A DNA stretch of 64,000 bases from Burkholderia pseudomultivorans (GTDB taxonomy: Bacteria; Pseudomonadota; Gammaproteobacteria; Burkholderiales; Burkholderiaceae), in NCBI RefSeq assembly GCF_001718415.1, contig NZ_CP013377.1:62001-126000 (forward strand), given 5' to 3'. The notes under the pieces are model-generated. The model was not told the origin of the DNA. It made no database searches and worked only from the letters and a program-made list of their open reading frames with translations. Position numbers and translations under genes: made by a program. Shown here one piece after another: positions 37,546 to 46,238 of this stretch; the stretch's first letter is position 1, and each line of letters opens with the position of its first letter.

Positions 37546-38071
37546 GATGTTTCCTGCATCGGCAACGTGTCCGCCAGCGGATTGCCGGCGGAGGGCGAAC
37601 TCGGCGTGAGTATAAGGAATGGCCGCAGGCAAGTCCGGTGCAGGCGGGTAACAACGTGTAAAGTCTGTTGCCGCGTAAATCGCGGGCGGCGCGCGGTGTC
37701 GAAACGAGGAGCGGGAGGCGTGGCGCGGCATGCGTTTACATCATCGCCGCCGTGAGTCCGCGGTCGGCAATGGGCGTCGGCGCGCCGCATGCGATCGTCA
37801 CGTCGGGGCGGCATCGGGTGTCGCCTCCTCGTTCGCTCGTCGCGGTTGTCGCCGCCCGCTCCGATCGGACCCCGGGTTTTTTCCATACCCGCCGGCCCGT
37901 CCCGCCACGCATCGCGAAATCGAATGCCCGGCATCGCGACATTTAATTGGCCTCGGATCGTGTCGTCCGATATCGTGACCGGATTCCCTGCCAACGGTCG
38001 CGCCGCGCCGGCTGCGGTTCCTTCCCCTGTCCGCGTCGGCGTCGCGCAGCGACCGCCCCACATTCCGAGCC
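37546..38071. other. Divergent intergenic region, 526 bp
   Basis: No supported gene: open frames on both strands lack domains and ribosome sites. It must contain the promoters of the minus-strand lipoprotein and of the plus-strand amidohydrolases. TTTACACG/TAACAACG-type A/T-rich sequence near 37650-37680 is the likeliest place for the former. Confidence 0.5.
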
Positions 38072-39271
38072 ATGACCGATCGCTTCTTCATCAACGCCGT
38101 CGACGCCGGCGGCCAGCCCATCAACCTCGTCGTTCACGACGGTCGCTTCGTCGCGATCGGACCCGACTGCACGCCCGCGCCCGGCGCGGAAACGGTCGAT
38201 CTCGACGGCCGCGTCGTGCTGCCGGGCTTCGTCGACGGCCATATTCATCTCGACAAGAGCTTCGTCGGCGATCGCTGGGTGCCGCACGAGCCGGTCGGAT
38301 CGCTGCGCGAGCGGCTCGCGGTCGAGAAGCGCCAGCTCGCGGCCGCGCCGCCGATCGTCGAGCGTGCGAACGCGCTGATCGCGCAGGCGGCCGCGTTCGG
38401 CACGGTCGCGATGCGCAGCCACGTCGACGTCGATGCGACGACCGGCCTCGCGAACCTGCACGCCGTGATGGCGGCGCGCGAGCAGTGGCGCGGGATCGTC
38501 GACATCGAACTGGTCGCGTTCCCGCAGGCCGGCGTCGTATCGTGTCGCGGCACCGCCGACATCCTCGACGCGGCCGTGCGCGAAGGCGCGGAGGTGGTCG
38601 GCGGGATCGACCCGACGACGCTCGACGGCGATGCGGAAGGCCAGCTCGACATCGTGTTCGGCATCGCCGAGAAGCGCGGCGCGAAGATCGACATCCATCT
38701 GCATGAGCCGGGCGAAACGGGCATCGCGCAGTTGCTGCGGATCGCGGCGCGCACGCGCGCGGCGGGGCTCGGCGGCCGCGTGAACGTGAGTCATGCGTAT
38801 GCGCTCGGCGAAGTGGGCCACGACGACGTCGCGCGCACGGCTGCGGCACTGGCCGATGCGGGCGTGTCGATCCTGACCAATGCGCCCGGCGACTGTGCGT
38901 TCCCGCCGGTGCGGCCGCTGCGCGACGCAGGCGTGCACGTGTTCGCCGGCAACGACAACATCCGCGACGCATGGTGGCCGTACGGCAACGGCGACATGCT
39001 GCAGCGCGCGATGATGGTCGGCTATCGCTCGGGCTTCTACACCGACGAAGCGCTCGGCATCGCGCTCGACATGGCGACGCACGCCGGCGCGCGTGCGATC
39101 GGCAAGGACAACTATGGAATCGCGGTCGGCTGCGACGCGACCTTCGTCGCGGTGCGCGCGCCGAATGCGGCGGCCGGCGTCGCAGGCGTGCCGGCCGAAC
39201 GCTGGGTGTTCCGCCGCGGCGAAAGCGACACCGCTGCGCCGATCGCGCCCGCGCTGCGCTTCACGCGATAA
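38072..39271 (+). CDS. Cytosine-deaminase-like metal-dependent hydrolase (copy 1)
   Basis: 399 residues of the amidohydrolase superfamily, cytosine deaminase (CodA) group. Metal and catalytic stretches: GFVDGHIHLDKSF (HxH), MRSHVDVDATTGLANL, ELVAFPQAGV, DIHLHEPGE (catalytic Glu of the HxDE-type motif), NVSHAYALGEV, and FAGNDNIRDAWWPYGNGDM (catalytic Asp). This matches the CodA motif order. Burkholderia-type paralogues of this group are not all cytosine deaminases and may act on other N-heterocycles. It is 69 bp from a paralogue at 39341. Reading starts at ATG 38072. Confidence 0.83.
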   Translation: MTDRFFINAVDAGGQPINLVVHDGRFVAIGPDCTPAPGAETVDLDGRVVLPGFVDGHIHLDKSFVGDRWVPHEPVGSLRERLAVEKRQLAAAPPIVERANALIAQAAAFGTVAMRSHVDVDATTGLANLHAVMAAREQWRGIVDIELVAFPQAGVVSCRGTADILDAAVREGAEVVGGIDPTTLDGDAEGQLDIVFGIAEKRGAKIDIHLHEPGETGIAQLLRIAARTRAAGLGGRVNVSHAYALGEVGHDDVARTAAALADAGVSILTNAPGDCAFPPVRPLRDAGVHVFAGNDNIRDAWWPYGNGDMLQRAMMVGYRSGFYTDEALGIALDMATHAGARAIGKDNYGIAVGCDATFVAVRAPNAAAGVAGVPAERWVFRRGESDTAAPIAPALRFTR

Positions 39272-39340
39272 GCGTTACCGACCGGCGCGCGCATCGCTGA
39301 CGATGCCCGCCGTCCATTCCGACCGACCCACGACATCGAC

Positions 39341-40528
39341 ATGACAAGCTTGCTGATCCGCAATGTTCGCACCGGCGCCGACGACGACGCGCTCGATATC
39401 CTGATCGACGGCGATCGCATCGCGCGCGTCGGCGCGTCGCTCGATGCGCCTGCCAGCTGTGCGATCGAGGACGGCGCGGGCGCACTCGCGCTGCCGGGCC
39501 TCGTCGAAGGCCACACGCATCTGGACAAGACGCACTGGGGAATGCCGTGGTATCGCAACGCGGTCGGGCCGCGCCTCGTCGACCGCATCGAGAACGAACG
39601 GCACTATCGCGCGACGAGCGGACACGACGCCGGCGCGGCGTCGCTCGCGCTGGCGCGCGCGTTCCTCGCGGCCGGCACGACGCGGATCCGCACGCACGTC
39701 GATGTCGACACCGAGGCCGGGCTGCGGCATCTGCACGGCGTGCTTGCGACGCGTGACACGCTGCGCGGACAGGTGGAGATCCAGATCGTCGCGTTTCCGC
39801 AATCGGGCGTGCTGAAGCGCCCCGGCACCGACGCGCTGCTCGCCGACGCGCTCGGCGCGGGCGCGGACCTGCTCGGCGGACTCGATCCGTGCGCGATCGA
39901 AGGCGATCCGGTCGAGGCGGTCGATGTGCTGTTCGGGCTCGCCGAGCGTCACGGCCGCGGGCTCGATATCCACCTGCACGAGCGCGCGTCGATGGGCGCG
40001 TATTCGCTCGACCTGATCCTGCAGCGCACGGCCGCGCTCGGCATGCAGGGCAAGGTCACGATCAGCCACGGTTTTTGTCTCGGCGATATCGCCGAGCGCG
40101 AGCGCGACGCGCTGCTCGCGCGGATGGCCGAACTCGGCGTCGCGATCGTCACGACCGCGCCAGCGGCGGTGCCGGTGCCTTCCGTGGTCGCATGCCGCGC
40201 GGCGGGCGTGACGGTGATCGGCGGCAACGACGGCGTGCGCGACACATGGACGCCCTACGGATCGCCCGACATGCTCGAACGCGCGATGCTGATCGGCATG
40301 CGCAACGATTTCCGCCGCGACGATGCGCTCGAAGTCGCGCTCGACTGCGTGACGTCGAGCGCCGCGCGCGGCTGCGGCTTCGCGGATTACGGACTGCAGC
40401 CCGGCGCCCGCGCCGACGTCGTGCTCGTCGATGCGCTGACGCCGGCCGAGGCCGTCGTTGCGCGGCCGGTTCGGCGGCTCGTCGTGTCGTCGGGGAAGGT
40501 CGTCGCGCGAAACGGCGCGCTGGTCTGA
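39341..40528 (+). CDS. Cytosine-deaminase-like metal-dependent hydrolase (copy 2)
   Basis: 395 residues, same CodA-group fold as its upstream neighbour: GLVEGHTHLDKTHWGMPWY, RTHVDVDTEAGLRHL, QIVAFPQSGV, DIHLHERAS, TISHGFCLGDI, VIGGNDGVRDTWTPYGSPDM. Motif spacing is conserved with copy 1, but the sequences differ along their lengths. This is an old duplication with probable division of labour, not a recent tandem repeat. HWGMPWYRNAVGPRLVDRIE after the HxH motif is closer to the allantoinase-like/N-isopropylammelide branch (tentative). Both probably deaminate or hydrolyse a heterocyclic amine. Confidence 0.83.
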   Translation: MTSLLIRNVRTGADDDALDILIDGDRIARVGASLDAPASCAIEDGAGALALPGLVEGHTHLDKTHWGMPWYRNAVGPRLVDRIENERHYRATSGHDAGAASLALARAFLAAGTTRIRTHVDVDTEAGLRHLHGVLATRDTLRGQVEIQIVAFPQSGVLKRPGTDALLADALGAGADLLGGLDPCAIEGDPVEAVDVLFGLAERHGRGLDIHLHERASMGAYSLDLILQRTAALGMQGKVTISHGFCLGDIAERERDALLARMAELGVAIVTTAPAAVPVPSVVACRAAGVTVIGGNDGVRDTWTPYGSPDMLERAMLIGMRNDFRRDDALEVALDCVTSSAARGCGFADYGLQPGARADVVLVDALTPAEAVVARPVRRLVVSSGKVVARNGALV

Positions 40529-40610
40529 GCGAGCGACGTGCGCGGCTGCGCATCGTCGGCGGCGGTCCCGGTAAGATCCGGCTTTCAGGCGACCTTCCGG
40601 AGAGACGACG

Positions 40611-41087
40611 ATGCGACGCAAGACAGCAGCCCCTGCATGCCGATGGATGGCCGCGGCGATGTTCGCGGTGACGGCCGCGCATGCCGCGGCGGCCGGTGGC
40701 GCGGGCGACGCGCAGCAGGAGGCGAATCGCCGGACGGTGCTCGCGTTCTACGAGAAAGGCCTGAACGACAAGGACGCGGAAGCCGCGCTCGCCTATGTCG
40801 GCGATCGCTACGTGCAGCACAATCCGAACGCGGCCGACGGCCGCGACGGGTTCCGCAAGTTCGTCGCGTTCCTGCGCGACAAATATCCGCAGTCGCACAG
40901 CGAGATCAGGCGCTCGTTCGTCGACGGCGACTACGTGATCCTGCACGTGCACGCGGTGCGCGAGCCCGGCACGCGCGGCAACGCGATCGTCGACATCTTC
41001 CGGCTGGAGAACGGCAAGATCGTCGAGCACTGGGACGTCAACCAGCCGGTGCCCGAGCAGGCTGCGAACGGGAACACGATGTTCTGA
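40611..41087 (+). CDS. Exported NTF2/SnoaL-like protein
   Basis: 158 residues. A signal peptide is likely (MAAAMFAVTAAHAAAAGGAG, cleavage near AHA or AAA). A SnoaL-like alpha+beta cone domain follows: TVLAFYEKGLNDKDAEAALA, YVGDRYVQHNPNAADGRDGF, VDIFRLENGKIVEHWDVNQP is the diagnostic end. Such proteins may be cyclases, isomerases or ligand-binding; a periplasmic member is of unknown role. It follows the amidohydrolase pair at 83 bp with its own GGAGAGACGACG site. Confidence 0.82.
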   Translation: MRRKTAAPACRWMAAAMFAVTAAHAAAAGGAGDAQQEANRRTVLAFYEKGLNDKDAEAALAYVGDRYVQHNPNAADGRDGFRKFVAFLRDKYPQSHSEIRRSFVDGDYVILHVHAVREPGTRGNAIVDIFRLENGKIVEHWDVNQPVPEQAANGNTMF

Positions 41088-41148
41088 CGCAGCGCGGCGG
41101 GTCGGCACGTCGGCGCGTCGAACGTGCCCGCATTGCGACGGCCGCGAT

Positions 41149-41164
41149 CGGGCGGGTTCGCCCG
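41149..41164. terminator. Small hairpin between convergent genes
   Basis: CGGGCG-GGTT-CGCCCG, a 6-bp stem with a 4-nt loop between the NTF2-like stop (41087) and the LysR stop (41171). Short and without T-run. Confidence 0.35.
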
Positions 41165-41170
41165 TCGCGC

Positions 41171-42031
41171 TTACCGCTCGTGCTCCAGCATCTCCGCCAG
41201 CGTCTTCGTCAGTTCGCTGACCATCGGGTCGGCTGTCGGGCGGTGCAGGATCGCGATGTCCATGTTCTCGATCGGCGCGAACCCTTCCTTCGCGGTCAGC
41301 ACGACATGCTCGTCCGTCACCACGCGCGCGGGCAGCACGCTGATGCCCAGCCCGTCCGCGACCGCCGCCTGGATCCCGCTCAGGCTCGACGTCGTGAACG
41401 CGATCCGCCAGCGGCGGCCGCGCTCCTCGATCGCCTTGATCATGTCGTCGCGATAGAGCCCGCGCGGCGGAAACACGACGATCGGCACCGGATCGAGATC
41501 GATCGACGGGTGCTTCGCGCTGTCGATCCAGCGCAGCTTCTCGGGCCAGCGCACGACGGCTTCGCGGCTGTCGCGCCGCTGCTTGATCAGCACCAGGTCG
41601 AGTTCGCCGCGATCGTAGGCGGCGCTGATGTCGCGGCTCAGCCCGCACGTCACCTCGAGTTTCACCTGCGGATGCGCGCGCTTGAACGCGGCCAGCGCAT
41701 GGGTCGTGCGGCCGGCCGCGAAGTCGTCGGGCACGCCGAGCCGGATCGTCAGCGCGACGGTCGCGCCCGCCAGCACCTCGAGCATCTCGTCGTTCAGGCC
41801 GAGCATGCGGCGCGCGTAGCTCAGCACGGTGACGCCCGCATCGGTCGGCCGCACGTCGCGCGTGCCGCGATCGAGCAGCCGGTGCCCGGCGATCTCCTCG
41901 AGCCGCCGCACCTTCTGGCTGACCGTCGATTGCGTCGAGTGCAGGCGCGCGGACGCCGTCGTGAAGCTGCCGCAGTCGGCGACCATCACGAGCGCGCGCA
42001 GCAGATCGAGGTCGAACAAGGGTCTATTCAT
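41171..42031 (-). CDS. LysR family regulator
   Basis: 286 residues: HTH at residues 6-64 (LLRALVMVADCGSFTTASAR, LHSTQSTVSQKVRRLEEIAG) and a type 2 periplasmic-binding-like effector domain. Reading starts at ATG 42031. It diverges from the binding-protein/PhyH genes across 554 bp and is the probable regulator of that pair and perhaps of the amidohydrolases behind it. CATTT-CC-AAATG at 42060-42071 in its own upstream region is a candidate self-binding dyad. Confidence 0.9.
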   Translation of the reverse strand: MNRPLFDLDLLRALVMVADCGSFTTASARLHSTQSTVSQKVRRLEEIAGHRLLDRGTRDVRPTDAGVTVLSYARRMLGLNDEMLEVLAGATVALTIRLGVPDDFAAGRTTHALAAFKRAHPQVKLEVTCGLSRDISAAYDRGELDLVLIKQRRDSREAVVRWPEKLRWIDSAKHPSIDLDPVPIVVFPPRGLYRDDMIKAIEERGRRWRIAFTTSSLSGIQAAVADGLGISVLPARVVTDEHVVLTAKEGFAPIENMDIAILHRPTADPMVSELTKTLAEMLEHER

Positions 42032-42585
42032 TTCCGCACTTTTAGGGATTCGAGCATTTCATTTCCAAATGTGCGACGACTTTTAGCATGGCCGAATGCG
42101 CCGGGCAATCGCGGTTTCGCCGGACGCGGGACGGTGTTGCGGGGTGCCGGTGGCATTCGAAGACCGGGCAGACGCTGGTGGTGGCGGGAAAGCTGGCGGA
42201 GAAACGTGCCGGCCGGGTTGGCGGGGTGGTCTATGATGGGGGGAGTGAGGGCTGTATAGACATCGATATCGAACAAATAACCGAGGAAGTACACGCTCCG
42301 AGGATTGTGGTTGATCTGGGGAAAATAAAAAAATAGGAGAGGTTGCATGTAAATTGCCGACAAAAATGGGTTTTATAGGTTGTTTCTCCATGCATCTCAA
42401 TCCCGTCGGTCACCGGTTTTCCCCATCCGCATCTCCCCTGCTTGCGCTCGAAAATCAAGCGGTCTAGACTGCATCGCGCAGTCATCGAAGTCCCGCTTTT
42501 TGCCCCCGCACCGACGCGTCGGCGCGGCGCATTCACCCGGACGCCCGGCGCCGACCCGCCGCGTCGAGACCAGCAAGGACCTGCC
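42032..42585. other. Divergent intergenic region with an A/T-rich patch
   Basis: 554 bp with no supported gene. From about 42245 to 42420 the base composition drops far below the local level (GGGGAAAATAAAAAAATAGG, GGGTTTTATAGGTTGTTTC). GGAGAGGTTGC is followed by ATGTAA at 42346, an ATG directly followed by a stop. This patch is the best place for the promoter of the binding-protein gene. No riboswitch fold could be confirmed by eye. Confidence 0.5.
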
Positions 42586-43371
42586 ATGAACCGGATCGCA
42601 ACGCTTCTCGTCACCGCGCTCGCATGCGCGCCGCTCGTGTCGTTCGCCCAGGATCCGTCGACGATCCGCTGGGGCATCGATCCCACCTATCCGCCGTTCG
42701 AGGCGAAGCAGCCGGACGGCTCGCTGACCGGCTTCGACATCGACCTGCGCAACGCGATCTGCGAGCAGCTGCGCGCGAAATGCGTATGGGTCGAGCAGAA
42801 CTTCGACGGGATGATCCCGGCGCTGCGCGCGCGCAAGTTCGACGTGATCATGTCGGCGATGACGGCCACCGACGAGCGGCTCAAGCAGATCGACTTCTCG
42901 AACAAGCTGTACGCGTCGCCGGCCGCGCTCGTCGCGCCGGCCGGCTCGAAGCTGCAGTCGACCGCGGCGTCGCTCGCCGGCAAGCGCGTCGGCATCATCC
43001 AGGGCACCACGCAGGACATGTATGCGAAGGCCGAATGGGCGCCGAAGGGCGTCACGATCGTGTCCTACCAGAACCAGGATCAGGTCTACCAGGATCTCGT
43101 CAACGGACGCCTCGACGCGACGTTCCAGGACAAGACGCAGGCCGGCTATTCGTTTCTGAAGACCGAGCGCGGCAAGCACTTCGCGTTCGCCGGCGACGAC
43201 ATCACCGATGCGCGCATTACCGGCTTCGGCGTCGCGATGGGGCTGCGCAAGGGCGATACCGCGATGAAGAACCGGCTGAACGGCGCGATCGCCGCGATCC
43301 GCGCGAACGGCACGTACCAGAAGATTGCCGCGAAATACTTCGACTTCGATATCTACGGCGCGAAGCCGTGA
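42586..43371 (+). CDS. Polar amino acid ABC transporter substrate-binding protein
   Basis: 261 residues. Signal peptide 1-21 (MNRIATLLVTALACAPLVSF-AQ). The mature part is a family-3 solute-binding protein: RWGIDPTYPPFEAKQPDGSL, GFDIDLRNAICEQLRAKCVW, FDVIMSAMTATDERLKQIDF, GVAMGLRKGDTAMKNRLNGA, NGTYQKIAAKYFDFDIYG. It is similar to lysine/arginine/ornithine- and histidine-binding proteins. No permease or ATPase gene is near, so it must work with a transporter encoded elsewhere or as a sensor. 31 bp upstream of the PhyH-type dioxygenase gene, with which it is probably cotranscribed. Confidence 0.88.
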   Translation: MNRIATLLVTALACAPLVSFAQDPSTIRWGIDPTYPPFEAKQPDGSLTGFDIDLRNAICEQLRAKCVWVEQNFDGMIPALRARKFDVIMSAMTATDERLKQIDFSNKLYASPAALVAPAGSKLQSTAASLAGKRVGIIQGTTQDMYAKAEWAPKGVTIVSYQNQDQVYQDLVNGRLDATFQDKTQAGYSFLKTERGKHFAFAGDDITDARITGFGVAMGLRKGDTAMKNRLNGAIAAIRANGTYQKIAAKYFDFDIYGAKP

Positions 43372-43402
43372 TTCCACGATCCAACCAACCGACAGGCAAG
43401 CC

Positions 43403-44254
43403 ATGACGATGAGCATTGAGGACCGTGTCGCGCAAGCCGTGACGCCCGACCTGATCGATGCGTTCCGCGAAGAAGGCGCGGTCTGCATCAAGGGGATTTT
43501 TTCGCCGGACGAAGTGGCGGCGCTCAGGGCCGGCATCGACGCGAACCTCGCGCAGCCGAGCCCGCGCGCGAAGGTCGCGAGCCGGCCCGACGATCCGGGC
43601 TGGTTCTTCGAGGATTTCTGCAACTGGCAGCACAACGACGCGTATCGCGACTTCATCCTGCGCTCGCCGGCGCCGTCCGTCGCGGCCGCGCTGATGGGCA
43701 CCGCGACCGTGCGGCTGCATCACGACCACCTGCTCGTGAAGGAACCCGGCACGCGGCAGCGCACGCCGTGGCATCAGGACCAGCCCTACTACAACATCGA
43801 AGGCAACGACAACGTCAGCATGTGGATCCCCGTCGACCCGGTGCCGCTCGAATCGACGCTCGAATTCGTCGCGGGTTCGCATCGCGGGCCGTGGCTGATG
43901 CCGCGCACGTTCATGGACAAGGAGGCGAAATGGTTTCCGGAAGGCAGCCTCGCGGACCTGCCCGACATCGAAGCCGATCGTGCGGCCTTCCCGATCCGTC
44001 ACTGGGCGCTCGAACCGGGCGACATGGTGTGCTTCCGGATGCTCACGCTGCATGCGTCGGGCGGCACGCAGAATCGCCGGCGCGCGTTTTCGATCCGCTT
44101 CGTCGGCGACGACATCCGTCACGCGCCGCGCCGCTGGAAGACCTCGCCCGATTTCCCCGGGCTCGCGGATCAACTGCCCGACGGCGCGCCGCTCGAGCAT
44201 CCGCTGTTTCCGGTCGTCTGGTCGCGCGATGCGGGACAGACGCACGCGATCTGA
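43403..44254 (+). CDS. Phytanoyl-CoA dioxygenase (PhyH) family Fe(II)/2-oxoglutarate oxygenase
   Basis: 283 residues with a double-stranded beta-helix. The iron facial triad is His124-x-Asp126 (TPWHQDQPYY) and His217 (MLTLHASGGTQN). Arg227 or Arg232 in RRRAFSIRFVGDD is placed to bind 2-oxoglutarate. Ectoine hydroxylase belongs to the same family. Coupled to an amino-acid-binding protein, it probably hydroxylates a small amino acid or amine taken up from outside (inference). A strong terminator follows 25 bp after the stop. Confidence 0.85.
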   Translation: MTMSIEDRVAQAVTPDLIDAFREEGAVCIKGIFSPDEVAALRAGIDANLAQPSPRAKVASRPDDPGWFFEDFCNWQHNDAYRDFILRSPAPSVAAALMGTATVRLHHDHLLVKEPGTRQRTPWHQDQPYYNIEGNDNVSMWIPVDPVPLESTLEFVAGSHRGPWLMPRTFMDKEAKWFPEGSLADLPDIEADRAAFPIRHWALEPGDMVCFRMLTLHASGGTQNRRRAFSIRFVGDDIRHAPRRWKTSPDFPGLADQLPDGAPLEHPLFPVVWSRDAGQTHAI

Positions 44255-44278
44255 CGTCGGCAGGCTTCGGTCTACGCG

Positions 44279-44316
44279 CAACGGCCGCTTCATGACGAAG
44301 CGGCCGTTGTCTTTTG
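44279..44316 (+). terminator. Rho-independent terminator after the PhyH gene
   Basis: CAACGGCCGCTTC-ATGAC-GAAGCGGCCGTTG: a perfect 13-bp stem, 5-nt loop, then TCTTTTG. The strongest terminator in the window; it ends the binding-protein/dioxygenase transcript. Confidence 0.9.
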
Positions 44317-44352
44317 CGACACGGCATGTGGCGACGCGTCGCGCCGCGGCGT

Positions 44353-45090
44353 TCAGGTCTGGTGGCGTCCGGCGCCGGGCTTGAAGCGCGAGCCGAGCCG
44401 GTAGCGGTTGCCCGGATGCAGGAAGTGCACGAACGTGACGGGCAGCCCGTTCGTCCAGGTGCGGCGCGTGAGCGTGAGGCACGGTTCGTCGGCGCGCATG
44501 TCGAGCAGCCGCGCCTGTTCGACGGTCGGCAGCGATGCGTCGACGACGTGCTCGATCTCCAGTTCGTAGTGCGACACGTTGTTGAACAGGTACTCGGACG
44601 GCGGCTCGCTCACGAAATCCTGGTCGATGAAACCGGGCGCGGCGGCCGGGTTCACATAGCGATCCTCGAGCTGGATCGGGCGGCCGTTTTCCTCGTGCAC
44701 GCAGACGACGTGGAACACCGGCGTATTGACCGGCAGGCCGAATGCGGCCGCGACGTCGAACGATGCGGGTTCGCGCGCATGGCTCAGCACGCGGCAGCGG
44801 TATTCATGCCCGCGCGCGCGGATCTCGTCGCGGATATGCGCGATCATCAGCAGGTTCGACTGCGGCTTCTCCTCGGCGACGAACGTGCCGACGCCCGCGA
44901 TGCGCTTCAGCACGCCTTCCTCGGTCAGCTCGCGCAGCGCGCGGTTGACCGTCATGCGCGCGACGCCGAATTGCGCGGCGAGGTCGAGTTCGGACGGGAT
45001 GCGGTCCCCGGGACGCCAGTCGCCCGATTCGGTCTTCTGGCGCACGAGCGTCTTGATCTGCTGAAACGGCGCGGTGGTCCGGGTGACCAT
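44353..45090 (-). CDS. GntR family regulator, HutC/UTRA type
   Basis: 245 residues: winged helix (residues 8-70, TESGDWRPGDRIPSELDLAA, FGVARMTVNRALRELTEEGV) plus a C-terminal UTRA domain (HEYRCRVLSHAREPASFDVA, VHEENGRPIQLEDRYVNPAA, LTRRTWTNGLPVTFVHFLHP). The match to histidine-utilisation repressors (HutC) is close, including ERYVNP-like and GNRYRLGSRF motifs. No hut genes are present in the window, so either it acts at a distance or it has another ligand. It lies 43 bp downstream of the SDR gene on the same strand. Confidence 0.87.
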   Translation of the reverse strand: MVTRTTAPFQQIKTLVRQKTESGDWRPGDRIPSELDLAAQFGVARMTVNRALRELTEEGVLKRIAGVGTFVAEEKPQSNLLMIAHIRDEIRARGHEYRCRVLSHAREPASFDVAAAFGLPVNTPVFHVVCVHEENGRPIQLEDRYVNPAAAPGFIDQDFVSEPPSEYLFNNVSHYELEIEHVVDASLPTVEQARLLDMRADEPCLTLTRRTWTNGLPVTFVHFLHPGNRYRLGSRFKPGAGRHQT

Positions 45091-45133
45091 CGGGGATCCT
45101 CGGGGAAGGGCGATCGAAGGATTCTATCCCGGA

Positions 45134-45898
45134 TCACGCGGCCGGCAGTTCGCGCACGTCGGCCGTGGGCGCCGAGCCGAACGCGTCGCTCAGCGCGTAG
45201 CCGACCAGCTGCCGCGCGGCCGCTTCCGGCGTCGCGAGCGCGCCGCTCGCCTTCAGCTGCTCGAACTTCTCGCGCATCGGGAAGCGGTCGTCGCCGGTCG
45301 CGCGGATCGTCGCCTGCATGCCCGTATCGACGACACCCGGCGCGACGCTGCAGATCCGCAGCGCACGGTTCGCATCGAGCGCGACGGCGCGCGCGTGCTG
45401 ATCGAGCGCGGCCTTGGTCGCGCAGTAAACGCTCCAGCCCGCATACGCATTGCGCGCCGCGCCGCTCGACACGTGCACGATCCGGCACTCGGTCGAGGCC
45501 GACGCGACTTGCGCGAGCGCGGCCGACAGCATCAGCGGCGCCGCGACGTTCAGTCCGACCGCGCGCGCGACCGTGGCCGGATCCTGCGCATCGAGCGGGC
45601 CGATCGGATCGACGATGCCCGCGTTGTTGAAGAGCAGCACGAGCGATGCACCGTCGACGAAGCGGCGCAGCGTGTCGCCGGCCAGCCATGTCGCGACGGC
45701 CGACGGCTCCGACAGGTCGAGCTCGACTTCGGCGAACGAGTCGCCGCCCTGCGCGGCGAGCGAAGCATGGCGGCTGCGCGACACGCCGAGCACGGCAATG
45801 CCTTCCAGCAGCAGCTGCTCGGCAAGCGATGCGCCGAGGCCGCGCGTGTGGCCGGTGACGATCGCGCGCACATTCGGTACGGAAGAGGATGAAGTCAT
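45134..45898 (-). CDS. Short-chain dehydrogenase/reductase
   Basis: 254 residues of the classical SDR family read from ATG 45898. The nucleotide motif is TGHTRGLGASLAEQL (TGxxxGxG), NNAG is at about residue 91, and the active-site Ser and Y-x3-K are in HVSSGAARNAYAGWSVYCATKAAL (Tyr-Cys-Ala-Thr-Lys). LDLSEPSAV suggests NADP(H) preference cannot be excluded. It resembles sepiapterin-reductase-like SDRs in the YCATK motif and the following GVVDTGMQATIR. No pathway context; substrate unknown. Confidence 0.88.
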   Translation of the reverse strand: MTSSSSVPNVRAIVTGHTRGLGASLAEQLLLEGIAVLGVSRSRHASLAAQGGDSFAEVELDLSEPSAVATWLAGDTLRRFVDGASLVLLFNNAGIVDPIGPLDAQDPATVARAVGLNVAAPLMLSAALAQVASASTECRIVHVSSGAARNAYAGWSVYCATKAALDQHARAVALDANRALRICSVAPGVVDTGMQATIRATGDDRFPMREKFEQLKASGALATPEAAARQLVGYALSDAFGSAPTADVRELPAA

Positions 45899-46238
45899 GT
45901 CGGTGAACGGTCGGATGAAAGGCGTTGGAGGGCGGTGCGCACGCTCGGGCGGCGTGGCGTGCGGAACGGGCGAGGCGCGGCGCGATGCGTGAACGCGCGA
46001 TGCGCTGCGGCGTCCGGGTGAACGCGTATCGTAGCGCCGGCCTGCGCGCGGCGCAAACGGCGCAGCCGCGCGACGCGCGCGACGCACCGGACGAAGCGCG
46101 CTGGCGGCGAAGGCGCGCGCCGCCGCATCGACCGGCATCGGGCCGCGCGTCGCAAGCTATCATATGGCTCGCCCGTCGAGCCGTGCCGGACGGGCCGCGA
46201 TCCGTTTTCCCTTTCCTGCCGCTGCCGCGACGACAACC
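45899..46238. other. Divergent intergenic region
   Basis: 340 bp between the SDR gene and yceH-like gene with no supported gene. The upstream-extended frame of the SDR ORF is Arg/Ala-rich and lacks a ribosome site. ATCATATGG near 46158 may be a -10 element for the right-hand gene. Confidence 0.45.

Noticed and set aside
42088..42336. 82-codon plus-strand frame ending IDIDIEQITEEV..
   Set aside because: No ribosome site, no family, and the first half is Arg-rich; treated as chance in an A/T-rich promoter region.
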